Shown piece by piece: positions 34,292-43,675 of a stretch of DNA of 64,000 nt (position 1 is its first letter; each line of letters opens with the position of its first letter). The notes beneath the pieces are model-generated. The model saw nothing but the letters and a program-made list of their open reading frames with translations, was not told the origin of the DNA and did no database searches. Source of the stretch: Aequorivita vitellina (GTDB lineage: Bacteria; Bacteroidota; Bacteroidia; Flavobacteriales; Flavobacteriaceae); the NCBI RefSeq assembly GCF_022008365.1, contig NZ_JAIRBA010000006.1, positions 1-64,000 of the forward strand. Direction: 5' to 3'. The position numbers were made by a program, and so were the translations under genes.

Positions 34292-35254
34292 TTAAGTTTT
34301 TTGAAGTTTCCTTTTCAGTTTTAATGGGTATAAAACGTAGTAATAAATAATTAGAAATAACGAACTTGCAATTATTAAAATGGCTAACCAATCGGGCATT
34401 TCGGTATGACGGGTAACAAATCCTTCTAAAAATCCTGCGATAATAAAAAATGGAATGGTGCTTAGCAGAATTTTAAGTCCGTCTTTTGCGCCGCGAACAA
34501 AAGATTGCAAACGCGTGTAAGTACCCGGAAACAGTATGCTATTGCCCAAAACAAGTCCGGCGCAAGCTGCAATTATAATTACTGAAATTTCAATTGTTCC
34601 GTGAATCCAAATGGTGCGTGCAGATTCCCACAGCAATCCTTTTTCGTAAAAGAAATACTGAAAAGAGCCAAGCATGATGGCATTGCGCATAATAATGTAA
34701 ATTGTTCCGAGGCTTAAAAACAACCCATAAACAAAGGCGTACAGTGCAACTTTAATATTATTGATTGTAATTCCGAGAAACATATTTAACGCGCCCATTT
34801 CTTTGTAAACGGCCATTGGGTCGCCTTTATCAATATTGGCCAAAGTCATATTTACGTAGCCGTCGCCCAAAATAAGTCGAACAAAACTTCCGTCCGTTGC
34901 TGCAGAATATGCGCCAATTACCGAAAAAAGTAAAAAAACAATCAAAGCAATAAGCAGCTGTTTATGATATTGCGAAAAGAATAGTGGAAATTCCTGTGTA
35001 TAAAAAGTAATAAATCTAGTTCGGGACTCGCGTTTGGTTTTATATATTTTTTGATGCGCTAAAATGGAAAGCCCATTTAGGTATTTTAAAGTATTACTAT
35101 TGGGGTAGAAAGTTCGGGCATAGCTAAGGTGGTCAGTAACTTCTATGTAAAGTGTGCTTAGTTCGTCGGGATTCATTTGAATATTATTCCGAAGAACCCT
35201 TTCAAACTTTAACCATTTATCCTTATTTTGCTTCGCAAAAGCGGCTTCGCGCAT
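34292..35254 (-). CDS. Stage II sporulation protein M-like (SpoIIM) membrane protein
   Basis: The product has 320 residues. A polar N-terminal 90 residues is followed by SpoIIM-family membrane helices, with NIKVALYAFVYGLFLSLGTI and a WIHGTIEISVIIIAACAGL block. In non-spore-formers this family occurs with RDD and MoxR genes, as here. It is the first gene of the leftward operon, and its start is 35 bp from the divergent RDD gene. Confidence 0.85.
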   Translation of the reverse strand: MREAAFAKQNKDKWLKFERVLRNNIQMNPDELSTLYIEVTDHLSYARTFYPNSNTLKYLNGLSILAHQKIYKTKRESRTRFITFYTQEFPLFFSQYHKQLLIALIVFLLFSVIGAYSAATDGSFVRLILGDGYVNMTLANIDKGDPMAVYKEMGALNMFLGITINNIKVALYAFVYGLFLSLGTIYIIMRNAIMLGSFQYFFYEKGLLWESARTIWIHGTIEISVIIIAACAGLVLGNSILFPGTYTRLQSFVRGAKDGLKILLSTIPFFIIAGFLEGFVTRHTEMPDWLAILIIASSLFLIIYYYVLYPLKLKRKLQKT

Positions 35255-35289
35255 ATTGTGCAGTACTTTTGCTCAAAGAAACATATTTA

Positions 35290-36006
35290 ATGGATAATTT
35301 TCAAATAGAAACTGCCCAAAATGTTAACATTCTTCAAAACGTTGCAGGCGTTGGCGATCGTATTCTGGCTTATCTGCTGGATAGTTTAATTATGGGTTTT
35401 TATGTTTTTGTTATTATATTAATTTTTACAAATGTTAATTTGTCTGACGATTATTTTATGATTGTTGGACTAACTATTGGATTGCCGTTATTTTTATACC
35501 ATTTGTTGTGGGAAATGCTTTGGAATGGACGAAGTCCCGGAAAAGCATTAATGAATTTGCGGGTGGTAAAAACAGACGGTTCTAAACCTGCGTTCTCTAA
35601 TTATTTATTGCGCTGGTTATTGCGAATTATTGACATTACCGCTACCAGTGGCGGGTTAGCAGTGGTTACTATTCTTTTAAACGGGAAAGGGCAACGCTTG
35701 GGCGATATGGCTGCTGTTACTACGGTTATCACTGAAAAGCAACAAATTAATTTTTCGGAAATATTACTAACCACTCTTCCAGAAAATTACGAGCCAACCT
35801 ATCAACAGGTAACCGTTTTTAGTGATGCTGAAATACAAACTATTAAAAATATTTTTACCGAAGCACAACAAAACAGAAACCATAAAGTAATACTTAAACT
35901 GGCTGTAAAAGCGGCAGCGGTAATGGACGTAAAACTTGAAGAAACCCCCGTAAAGTTTATAGATACAATAATTAAAGATTATAACTATTTTACACAAAAC
36001 ATGTGA
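35290..36006 (+). CDS. RDD family membrane protein
   Basis: The product has 238 residues from ATG at 35290. A longer in-frame reading would run over the SpoIIM gene and is rejected. The RDD pattern is seen in VGDRILAYLLDSLIMG, then NGRSPGKALMNLRVVK, then RLGDMAAVTTVI. It is divergent from the SpoIIM gene and overlaps the TRIC gene by 4 nt. RDD proteins are thought to be transporters or stress-linked membrane proteins. Confidence 0.88.
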   Translation: MDNFQIETAQNVNILQNVAGVGDRILAYLLDSLIMGFYVFVIILIFTNVNLSDDYFMIVGLTIGLPLFLYHLLWEMLWNGRSPGKALMNLRVVKTDGSKPAFSNYLLRWLLRIIDITATSGGLAVVTILLNGKGQRLGDMAAVTTVITEKQQINFSEILLTTLPENYEPTYQQVTVFSDAEIQTIKNIFTEAQQNRNHKVILKLAVKAAAVMDVKLEETPVKFIDTIIKDYNYFTQNM

Positions 36007-36617
36007 AACTAATATTACTAATAGATATTTTAGGAACCATTGCGTTCGCCATTTCGGGTGTGTTAACTGCACTCAATAAACGATTGGATCCCTTCGGCAT
36101 TTTAATAATTGCCTTTGTAGCCGCAATTGGTGGTGGAACCCTGCGCGATATTTTGATAGGTGCAAATGTAGCGTGGATGCGCGATTTAACTTATGTGTAC
36201 GTTATTTTTGGTTCTACCGTTTTTGCTGTCGTTTTCAGAAAAAGATTGGGGTACATACGCCGTTCCCTATTTTTGTTTGATACAATAGGAATAACTTTCT
36301 ATACAATTGTAGGTGTAGAAAAGGGGATTGCGGCAGGTTTTCATCCTATTATTTGCATTGCCCTAGGAACGATAACAGCTTGTTTTGGCGGTGTAATTCG
36401 CGATATACTTTGTAATGAAATTCCCATTGTTTTTAGAAAAGAAATTTATGCCACCGCCTGCATTTTAGGCGCTTCAGCGTACTTTTTACTTTTGAAAACT
36501 CCAATGCCATTAGATTTTATAGTTATAATTTCTGGCTCCGTCGTCTTTATAGTTCGTTTGCTGGCAGTTTATTTTAATCTCTCGTTGCCAACAATTTATA
36601 GGAAGGATGAGTTATAA
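36003..36617 (+). CDS. TRIC family cation channel-like protein (UPF0126)
   Basis: The product has 204 residues starting with GTG at 36003 inside the RDD stop region (4-nt overlap). Two copies of the UPF0126 unit are visible. The first is GTIAFAISGVLTALNK with GGGTLRDIL, and the second is IGITFYTIVGVEKGIAAG with GGVIRDILC. Prokaryotic TRIC homologues form trimeric potassium channels. Confidence 0.88.
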   Translation: MKLILLIDILGTIAFAISGVLTALNKRLDPFGILIIAFVAAIGGGTLRDILIGANVAWMRDLTYVYVIFGSTVFAVVFRKRLGYIRRSLFLFDTIGITFYTIVGVEKGIAAGFHPIICIALGTITACFGGVIRDILCNEIPIVFRKEIYATACILGASAYFLLLKTPMPLDFIVIISGSVVFIVRLLAVYFNLSLPTIYRKDEL

Positions 36618-36654
36618 TTTAAAAATCGTAGACCATTAATATATAAACAGTTAT

Positions 36655-36975
36655 TTAAACTAGTCCGAAAATCTTCAAGAGATTAGTATTGATTTCTTCT
36701 AATTTTTCTTTGTCGACAGCTCCGAGTAACTCAAGAGCCATTTCCTTGTCTAACGTAGCTATTTTAGATAATCGAATAAGCGATTCTCTCTTTAAACCAT
36801 TAAGATTATTTGGTTGAATTTCTACATCGGTAGATTCTTTCCATTTTAATTGAGTTGAAACAAAAGCTACTGTCATATCTAAAAGCTGAAACTGCCAAAA
36901 TTATTGCCGGACGGTTTTTGCTGCCTGAAAGATCAGTAAAGGGAAAAGATATAAGAACAATATCGCTTTTTTCAT
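36655..36975 (-). pseudogene. PemK/MazF-type toxin broken by two compensating frameshifts
   Basis: The start ATG at 36975 and the 73-codon tail (36655-36876) share one frame, but that frame has a stop between them. The missing N-terminal half is in another frame: IVLISFPFTDLSGSKNRPAI, the PemK/MazF start. Loss of one A in the A6 run after the start and gain of one base near 36880 explain both shifts. The tail, VSTQLKWKES then LIRLSKIATLDKEM, is the PemK C-terminal half. It follows a small partner gene by a 4-nt overlap. Confidence 0.75.
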
Positions 36976-37145
36976 TTATACACTGCTTTCAAATCATGCA
37001 CAGTATATAAATCCTCTTCATCTTTTAAAAAACTGTAGGTTTTAGAATTTGAAGCTAAAGATGCAATTCCTTTCTGCAAAATATCTTCTTCATATTTTTT
37101 TGCTACAAAATCAGCGAACAAAAGTACTTCACTAATTTGTTCCAT
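36972..37145 (-). CDS. Small partner (putative antitoxin) of the broken PemK-like toxin
   Basis: The product has 57 residues, from ATG at 37145 to TGA at 36972. It is mainly helical and acidic (ISEVLLFADFVAKKYEED, later FLKDEEDLYTVHDLK). Its stop overlaps the toxin start as ATGA, the usual antitoxin-toxin coupling. No DNA-binding motif is obvious. It is intact while the toxin is not, which fits the order of decay expected for such modules. Confidence 0.65.
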   Translation of the reverse strand: MEQISEVLLFADFVAKKYEEDILQKGIASLASNSKTYSFLKDEEDLYTVHDLKAVYK

Positions 37146-37219
37146 TTAAAATATATTTTATAATAAATATAACCAATTATAAGCACTAAAAAATTGGGGA
37201 TTAAAAGTTTATCGTTTCT

Positions 37220-37948
37220 TTATTCCAAAACCTTCGCACTAATATAAATATTGTTCAACGGCCAATCGCCGTCATCGGCTTTCTCTTTTGAAATTTCTTC
37301 TACCACATCCATTCCTTTGGTTACTTTTCCGAAGATGGTGTATTTTCCATTTAAATGTGTGGTTGAAGATTTTGGACCGAGGAAGATAAAAAATTCATAC
37401 GGAGCCGTTCTGTTATCTGGGTTTTCGCGGTATTCTTTTGCGCCCGAAACCGTTCCATATTCGTGATTTCGCCCAGGGATTATTTCCGCAGGCAGCAAGT
37501 ATTCTTTCCCAAGTTCTGCGCGCTTTTTTTGAGTTGATGTAAGATCGCTATTGCCAGCTTGAATTATAAAATTAGGGACCACACGGTGAAAAAACGTTTC
37601 GTCAAAATAGTGCTGCTTCACTAAATAGATAAAATTTGCGCGGTGTAGTGGTGTGTCTTCAAAAAGTTCAATTTCAATATCGCCAAATCGGGTCGTGATT
37701 AAAACCTTGGTTTCAGGGTTTTTATTTCCGTATTCGGTTAAAAATGAAACTACATTTTCATTGGTTATTTTCGGAAATTCTGCTACTTCGCCTGTTTCAA
37801 CTTCAGCTTTTGGCTCAATTTCTTTTTCGTCCGGATAACTTACGGGTTCAGTTGCAATTTCGTTGTTTATTTCGGAAGCCTTTTTCTTATCTTCACAACT
37901 TCCAAAGAACAACACAATTCCGAAACAATAAATAAATAATTTTCTCAT
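37220..37948 (-). CDS. Cyclophilin-type peptidyl-prolyl isomerase lipoprotein
   Basis: The product has 242 residues from ATG at 37948. An upstream ATG would lengthen the signal into the divergent gene. The lipoprotein signal ends FFGSCEDKKK. The cyclophilin domain shows TRFGDIEIELFEDTPLH, then FHRVVPNFIIQAG and the tail GKVTKGMDVVEEI. It probably acts in the periplasm on folding of exported proteins. The start codons of this gene and the NUDIX gene are only 2 bp apart. Confidence 0.9.
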   Translation of the reverse strand: MRKLFIYCFGIVLFFGSCEDKKKASEINNEIATEPVSYPDEKEIEPKAEVETGEVAEFPKITNENVVSFLTEYGNKNPETKVLITTRFGDIEIELFEDTPLHRANFIYLVKQHYFDETFFHRVVPNFIIQAGNSDLTSTQKKRAELGKEYLLPAEIIPGRNHEYGTVSGAKEYRENPDNRTAPYEFFIFLGPKSSTTHLNGKYTIFGKVTKGMDVVEEISKEKADDGDWPLNNIYISAKVLE

Positions 37949-37950
37949 AA

Positions 37951-38592
37951 ATGGATTTTCGCGATTTTGAAAAACGGATTGTAAAAGTAACAAAAATGGA
38001 ACTTCCCGGCGAAACGGTTCAATTTAAAATGGCACCGATGGAACGTTTGGAAGAAATGAAAAGAGTTGCAAAAAACATAAACACGGCAAAGCGAGCGGGA
38101 GTAATGTCGCTTTTTTATCCTTCGGAAGATTTTGAAACGCGTCTAATTTTAATTCTTCGGAAAACGTATAAAGGCGTCCATTCTGCGCAAGTAGGTTTTC
38201 CAGGCGGAAAGCTAGAGCTTGAAGACGAAAATATACAGGATGCTGCCCTTCGCGAAACCGAAGAAGAAGTTGGCGTTCCCCGAAATAATATTGCAGTACT
38301 TAAAAAACTGACCGAAATTTACATTCCACCCAGCAATTTTTTTGTGCAACCTTTTTTAGGAATTACTACCGAACAACCCAAATTTGTGCCACAAGAAGAG
38401 GAGGTGGAGGCCTTAATTGAAGTTACGTTACAAGATTTTATGAATGATGTAAATGTAACTTCACAAATTATAACTACCTCTTACGCAGCCAATCTTGAGG
38501 TTCCTGCCTTTTCGCTTAATGGACACATTGTATGGAGAGCTACGGCAATGATGTTAAATGAAGTGCGCGAAATGCTTAAAATGGTACTGTAA
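37951..38592 (+). CDS. NUDIX hydrolase, CoA pyrophosphatase-like
   Basis: The product has 213 residues. The Nudix box is GGKLELEDENIQDAALRETE running into EEVGV. It is preceded by KTYKGVHSAQVGFPGG, as in the CoA diphosphatase (NudL/PCD1) branch. It is expected to cleave CoA or related dinucleotides in the cytoplasm. The promoter must lie inside the divergent cyclophilin gene. Confidence 0.88.
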   Translation: MDFRDFEKRIVKVTKMELPGETVQFKMAPMERLEEMKRVAKNINTAKRAGVMSLFYPSEDFETRLILILRKTYKGVHSAQVGFPGGKLELEDENIQDAALRETEEEVGVPRNNIAVLKKLTEIYIPPSNFFVQPFLGITTEQPKFVPQEEEVEALIEVTLQDFMNDVNVTSQIITTSYAANLEVPAFSLNGHIVWRATAMMLNEVREMLKMVL

Positions 38593-38701
38593 CAGCATAT
38601 TTTAGTATATTTGTGAAGTCAAAATTTGAAATGCAATATTGAAAAGGTTGCATAACCAATCAACAATCGGATTACTACTACAGAAAACTGACCACTAAAG
38701 A

Positions 38702-39505
38702 ATGAGTCTCTTTAAAAAAAACCCATTTGGACATTCCCTTTTTCTAAAACTATGGCTTATTCGAATAGCTGGTGTTTTAACCCATAGGCGATTTAAAGGG
38801 TTTAACGACTTGCAAATTCACGGGAGTGAAATTATTAAGACTCTTCCCGAGAGCAATGTGCTATTTGTGAGCAACCATCAAACCTATTTTGCCGATGTTG
38901 CGGCTATGTTGCACGTATTTAATGCAAGTTTGAGCGGCAGAAATGATAGCATAAAAAACGTTGGTTATTTATGGCGACCAAAATTAAATATCTATTTTGT
39001 TGCGGCTAAAGAAACAATGAAATCTGGGTTGCTGCCCAAAATTTTGGCCTATGCGGGTTCTATAAGTATTGAACGCACTTGGCGCGAAAAAGGAAAGGCA
39101 GTGAACAAGCAGGTAAAAATGAGCGATGTTAGCAATATAACAAAAGCATTAAATGACGGTTGGGTTATTACCTTTCCTCAAGGTACTACAAAGCCTTGGA
39201 AGCCCATTAGACGAGGAACAGCGCATATTATTAAAAAGAATAAACCCGTTGTTGTGCCAATAGTAATTGATGGCTTTAGAAGATCGTTTGACAAAAAGGG
39301 AATACGCATTAAAAAGCGCGGTATTCTTCAAACAATGGAAATAAAGCAGCCATTAGAAATAGATTATGAAAATGATTCGATGGAAAAAATTGTTGAGCAA
39401 TTAGAATATGCCATTGAGCAACATCCTTCCTTTTTAAAAGTTATTCCTTCTTCAGTTTTAAAGAGCGAAGAAGAGTTAAACAAAAAACGACAATGGCGTT
39501 ATTAA
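38702..39505 (+). CDS. 1-acyl-glycerol-3-phosphate acyltransferase-like (PlsC family)
   Basis: The product has 267 residues. The acyltransferase HX4D motif is seen in SNHQTYFADV. The second block is FPQGTTKPW (in place of the usual FPEGT), and RRGTAHIIKKNKPVVVPIVI follows. It probably acylates lysophosphatidate or a related lipid at the inner membrane. Gln replaces the usual Glu in the FPEGT motif, so the acceptor may differ. Confidence 0.85.
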   Translation: MSLFKKNPFGHSLFLKLWLIRIAGVLTHRRFKGFNDLQIHGSEIIKTLPESNVLFVSNHQTYFADVAAMLHVFNASLSGRNDSIKNVGYLWRPKLNIYFVAAKETMKSGLLPKILAYAGSISIERTWREKGKAVNKQVKMSDVSNITKALNDGWVITFPQGTTKPWKPIRRGTAHIIKKNKPVVVPIVIDGFRRSFDKKGIRIKKRGILQTMEIKQPLEIDYENDSMEKIVEQLEYAIEQHPSFLKVIPSSVLKSEEELNKKRQWRY

Positions 39506-39603
39506 AAGTTTAAAAAAGCTAAATGGACTTTCAACAGGTTTAATAGCATTAAATTTTAAAATTACGGACAACTGCCACTTACCACTGAATACTGCCCGCT
39601 AAT

Positions 39604-40248
39604 CTAAATTTCTATTTTCTCTAATTCTTTATAATTTTTATGAAGTCTTCTAAGTAATATACCGTAAACAATACGGTAAAACAGAAGTACTAATGCAATC
39701 ATTACAATGCCAAAGAGAATTTGAATTGCAAAAAACATATTCATAAATCTTTCTTGAGAAATATTAACCACTCCAAAATCTTCCCTCATATATTGAAATA
39801 CTAAATCTTGGTTTAAATAATAGTAAATATTAATGCCTATAATTAATACTACCGAAGCGGTAACATTATAAATAACAAAATACTTTACAGTTCTTCGTAC
39901 GCGTATAATATTATGCATTAATCCTTTTATGGTGTCTGTTGTTGAAACTTTACGGTAGTTTTTGTAGAAGAGAAAAATGAAGCCTGCAAATACTGTATAG
40001 TTCACTATATTAACTATTAGCAAAACGTCGTGTAATCCTATATCATCAGTGAATTTAGTGCTGGATTCTGGAACGAGTAGCGCGAGAAAAGTCCAAAAAA
40101 TTATTTCGGCAATACTAATATAAAAAATCCACTTTACGATGGAAGAGGACTTCTTCAGCAACATACTGTAAATATCTTTATATGATAGTCTGGGCAGCTC
40201 CTGTTCGGTGCTTTGCCATTTTTTCTTTAATAAATCTAATTGATCCAT
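39604..40248 (-). CDS. Membrane protein, likely partner of the ECF sigma factor
   Basis: The product has 214 residues. A soluble N-terminus of about 35 residues (LDLLKKKWQSTEQELP) is followed by four membrane segments. It lies 6 bp downstream of the sigma factor gene, the position of an anti-sigma or sigma-linked membrane protein. No zinc-binding anti-sigma motif is present, so the regulatory role is inferred from context only. Confidence 0.65.
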   Translation of the reverse strand: MDQLDLLKKKWQSTEQELPRLSYKDIYSMLLKKSSSIVKWIFYISIAEIIFWTFLALLVPESSTKFTDDIGLHDVLLIVNIVNYTVFAGFIFLFYKNYRKVSTTDTIKGLMHNIIRVRRTVKYFVIYNVTASVVLIIGINIYYYLNQDLVFQYMREDFGVVNISQERFMNMFFAIQILFGIVMIALVLLFYRIVYGILLRRLHKNYKELEKIEI

Positions 40249-40254
40249 AGTGAG

Positions 40255-40749
40255 TTACGGATTTAAAATAGTTCGTAATTTTTCCTTTATCCTGTTCATT
40301 TTTACACGAGCATTTACTTCGGTAATACCTAAGGTTTCAGAAATTTCTCTATAATTTTTATCTTCTAAATACAGGAAAACAAGGGCTTTGTCAATATCAT
40401 TTAAGTCTTTAACCGCGCTGTACATAAGTTTCAATTGTTGCTCAGCAGTATCGTCATAAGGAACCGAGGAAATTTTAAAGCTAACACCTTCATAATCCTG
40501 TGTTTTAATTGTGCGTTTAGATTTTCGGTACAGCGTTATAGCAGTATTTAATGCTACGCGGTACATCCAAGTACTAAATTTAGAATCGCCCCTAAATTTG
40601 GGAAATGCACGCCAAAGTTGAATGGTTATTTCCTGAAACAGGTCGTTGTGGGCGTCCTGGTCATTGGTGTATAACCTACAGATTTTATGTACAATGTTTT
40701 GGTTCTCCTCTAATTGGGTTACAAAACTATGTTCCAGTTCTTTATTCAA
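40255..40749 (-). CDS. ECF RNA polymerase sigma factor
   Basis: The product has 164 residues. Region 2 is DQDAHNDLFQEITIQLWRAF and FSTWMYRVALNTAI. Region 4 is LVFLYLEDKNYREISETLGI with the HTH into NARVKMNRIKEKLR. It begins an operon with a four-helix membrane protein. Target genes unknown. Confidence 0.93.
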   Translation of the reverse strand: MNKELEHSFVTQLEENQNIVHKICRLYTNDQDAHNDLFQEITIQLWRAFPKFRGDSKFSTWMYRVALNTAITLYRKSKRTIKTQDYEGVSFKISSVPYDDTAEQQLKLMYSAVKDLNDIDKALVFLYLEDKNYREISETLGITEVNARVKMNRIKEKLRTILNP

Positions 40750-40864
40750 TGGTTTTAGTGTTGCTAAATAGTTAGTATTTACTTAGGCTACTTTGTTACA
40801 AAAATCCTAAAAAATACCCTAACTAAAACTAGTTATGAGTAACTTTATAGAAAATTAAAACAGT

Positions 40865-42139
40865 ATGAATATTCCTGAAACTGGCCGGCCACGAATAGTA
40901 GTTGTAGGTGGCGGATTTGCTGGTATTTCTTTCATAAAAAAACTGCGAAAATCAAAAGTTCAAATTGTACTTTTTGACAGGCATAATTACCATACTTTCC
41001 AACCTTTACTGTATCAAGTTTCCACGGCGGGGCTTGAGCCAGATTCCATTGCATATCCGCTTCGGAAGGTTTTCAGAGATACTATCGATTTTCACTTCAG
41101 AATGGCGGAAGTTGAAAATATAAATACCCAAAACAATACAATTTCTACGTCTATTGGCAATTTGCATTTCGATTATTTGGTTATTGCCACAGGTACGCGC
41201 ACTAACTACTTCGGAAATGAAAATATAGCCGAAAACAGTATGCCAATGAAGACAGTGCCGCAAGCGCTGAACATTCGGAGTTTAATGCTTCAAAATATTG
41301 AAAAAGCAGACATAACAATCGATGAAAGAGAAAGAAAACGCTTGCTGAATTTTGTAATTGCTGGTGCCGGCCCCACGGGCGTAGAATTAGCCGGAGCATT
41401 GGCAGAATTTAGAAAAGGAATTCTCGAGCACGATTATCCCGAACTCGATGAAGATGAAATGTTTGTCCATCTAATTGAAGGACAAAACAGAGTATTGCCA
41501 CCCATGAGTGAAAAGGTTTCAAAAAAGGCTCATAAGTTTCTCGAGAAGTTAGGCGTGCAAGTACATTTAGAAACATTTATAAGCGATTACGATGGTAAAA
41601 CAGTTACCACAAAAGATGGTAAAAATTTTGAAACTGCTACTTTCATTTGGGCCGCTGGCGTTACGGGCGCACCTATTAAAGGAATAAATGGTGAAGCACT
41701 TGTGGAAAGGGCAAACCGCTATCGCGTAGATGAATTTAATAAAATAATAGGTTTTAAAAACATTTATGCTTTGGGGGATATTGCATTAATGGAAAGTAAA
41801 GATTACCCTAAAGGACATCCGCAAGTTGCACAACCAGCCATCCAACAAGGGAGAACATTGGGCGATAATTTTAAAAAAATGTTTAAAGGTGCTCCCCTGG
41901 AACCTTTTGAATATTTGGATAAAGGAACCATGGCTACTGTAGGTAGAAATAAAGCTGTTGTTGATATAGGCAAGCTGCACTTTGGCGGTGCTATTGCCTG
42001 GTTTTTATGGATGTTTGTCCATCTGTGGTTTTTGGTAGGTTTTAGAAATAGAGTTGTAACATTTTTTAATTGGACCTATAGTTACATTAATTACGACCGT
42101 GCCGCGCGATTAATTATTCGTCCATTTAAAAAAGGTTAA
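40865..42139 (+). CDS. Type II NADH dehydrogenase (NDH-2)
   Basis: The product has 424 residues. The FAD-binding motif is VVVGGGFAGISFIKKL, the NADH-binding segment is VIAGAGPTGVELAGALAEF, and the ALGDIALM block is present. A C-terminal amphipathic and membrane segment (AIAWFLWMFVHLWFLVGF) ties it to the inner membrane. It passes electrons from NADH to menaquinone without pumping protons. Confidence 0.92.
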   Translation: MNIPETGRPRIVVVGGGFAGISFIKKLRKSKVQIVLFDRHNYHTFQPLLYQVSTAGLEPDSIAYPLRKVFRDTIDFHFRMAEVENINTQNNTISTSIGNLHFDYLVIATGTRTNYFGNENIAENSMPMKTVPQALNIRSLMLQNIEKADITIDERERKRLLNFVIAGAGPTGVELAGALAEFRKGILEHDYPELDEDEMFVHLIEGQNRVLPPMSEKVSKKAHKFLEKLGVQVHLETFISDYDGKTVTTKDGKNFETATFIWAAGVTGAPIKGINGEALVERANRYRVDEFNKIIGFKNIYALGDIALMESKDYPKGHPQVAQPAIQQGRTLGDNFKKMFKGAPLEPFEYLDKGTMATVGRNKAVVDIGKLHFGGAIAWFLWMFVHLWFLVGFRNRVVTFFNWTYSYINYDRAARLIIRPFKKG

Positions 42140-42165
42140 GAATTTATATAAAACCCTAAAAATAG

Positions 42166-42501
42166 CTATTGTACTTTTACTGGAAGTGGCTCGCCATGCG
42201 AAACCCAACCCCCGCCAATTTCATCAATATTAACGTCCAACGCGTCGGAAGTTTCAATTTTAGATAGGTTAACTTTTAGCGTTTCATAAGCGTCAATTCG
42301 CTTTAAATTTACATTCAATTCGTCATTGGTGTTTATGTCTACTAAGCGTACGTCCATTACTGTATTTACTGACGCTTCAACTATATTTTCACTAGAATTG
42401 GCATAAGCTGAAGGAAATATATCAAAATCTTTTATAACATTTATAGTTAGGCAAATTGCGATAATGGTTAAAACTGTTTTTGTGTAATTGTCTGTTTTCA
42501 T
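42166..42501 (-). CDS. Small exported protein of unknown function
   Basis: The product has 111 residues with an N-terminal hydrophobic signal (TVLTIIAICLTINVIKDF). The mature part has three near-repeats around DVxL.xINT/DAxETLKVNLSKIE/ALDVNIDEIGG, suggesting short beta-strand repeats. Unknown family. Confidence 0.55.
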   Translation of the reverse strand: MKTDNYTKTVLTIIAICLTINVIKDFDIFPSAYANSSENIVEASVNTVMDVRLVDINTNDELNVNLKRIDAYETLKVNLSKIETSDALDVNIDEIGGGWVSHGEPLPVKVQ

Positions 42502-42559
42502 AATAATAGAAAATTAGAAGTTTATAATTTGAAACGTTTGAAAGAAAAAAGAAAGAATG

Positions 42560-43675
42560 CTATTTTTTCAAATAAGTTACAAGTTCAATTTCTTCGGTTT
42601 TGCCGCGAAGTTTTTCTTTTCCCAATTCTTTTTTAGTTACTCCTTTGGGTAATTTATATGCAATATCTGCGAACGGTTTAGATGCCAAAATTTCCACATC
42701 AAGTTCGTTGCACATAGCTTGAATTCGTGAAGTTGTGTTTAAAACGTCGCCCGAAAAGGCAATGTCGCGTTTTATTTGTCCTATTTCGCCAACCATTACT
42801 GTCCCGTAATGCAGTCCAACTTTAAATTCGGGTACAACGCCGTATCGTTTTAGGTATTTAGGAGCTTTGTAAGCAATGATTTTTTTCATACTATAAAAAC
42901 ATTGCACTGCGTTTCCGTGTTTTAGGCCCCATTTCATTTTCCACGAAACAACTACTTCATCGCCAACATATTGATAAACTTCACCGCGCGTTTGTACAAT
43001 TGCAGGGGCAATATGCCTAAAAAAATCTTTCAGAAAATTAAAATATTTTTCTTCTCCCAAGCGCTCGGCAATTCCGGTGGCATTTTTAATGTCTGCAAAC
43101 ATAAAAATACGGCGCTCGTGCTTGGGTCTAAAATATCTTCCTATTAAGTAATCAGGGAAAACGCCGGGACCATATTTATCGTTTACCATCAAAACTATAA
43201 GAGTGGTTAAAACAATAAATAGCCAAATAATATAATTCTTTATAAAGAGCCACGAGCCAAAGAAATACCGGGTTTCCCATAATACTTCCAGTGAATAAAA
43301 TGGTATTCCTAATTCTTCACTTTTTATGTAAATAGCTCCAAACGAACCAACCAAAAAGGCTGTAATTGTGTATGCAATTATTAAATAGAGCAGCGCCCTC
43401 CAAAAAACCAAACGCCGAAGCCAGCGCTCCATTAGGTTTACCGTAACAATACCACCAATAAGCCCTGCGGAAATTGCAACAATTAAATTGGCCATTATTG
43501 CTGAAAAGAGATCGTAACTAGAACTCAGTACGCTATTGCTTTTTAAGGTGATAAATTCATAAAAAAACATCACATTCGAAATTAGCACCCAAGCTACCAA
43601 GATCCAAAACGCACGTCGGGTATAAAACCACAGTTGTCGTTTTGTGTACCTCTCAAAATGTGGTTTTATAGCCAT
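42560..43675 (-). CDS. Membrane-anchored class III nucleotidyl cyclase
   Basis: The product has 371 residues with four N-terminal membrane segments (about 18-165), then a class III cyclase domain. Metal-binding aspartates are visible in FMFADIKNATG and YVGDEVVVSW, and the transition-state Asn/Arg pair in DVLNTTSRIQ, so it should be active. Whether it makes cAMP or cGMP cannot be read by eye. It overlaps the YdeI-like gene by 1 nt. Confidence 0.88.
   Translation of the reverse strand: MAIKPHFERYTKRQLWFYTRRAFWILVAWVLISNVMFFYEFITLKSNSVLSSSYDLFSAIMANLIVAISAGLIGGIVTVNLMERWLRRLVFWRALLYLIIAYTITAFLVGSFGAIYIKSEELGIPFYSLEVLWETRYFFGSWLFIKNYIIWLFIVLTTLIVLMVNDKYGPGVFPDYLIGRYFRPKHERRIFMFADIKNATGIAERLGEEKYFNFLKDFFRHIAPAIVQTRGEVYQYVGDEVVVSWKMKWGLKHGNAVQCFYSMKKIIAYKAPKYLKRYGVVPEFKVGLHYGTVMVGEIGQIKRDIAFSGDVLNTTSRIQAMCNELDVEILASKPFADIAYKLPKGVTKKELGKEKLRGKTEEIELVTYLKK

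Noticed and set aside
35152-35289. Longer start for the RDD protein
   Set aside because: It would overlap the start of the divergent SpoIIM gene, and the downstream ATG gives the family-typical N-terminus.
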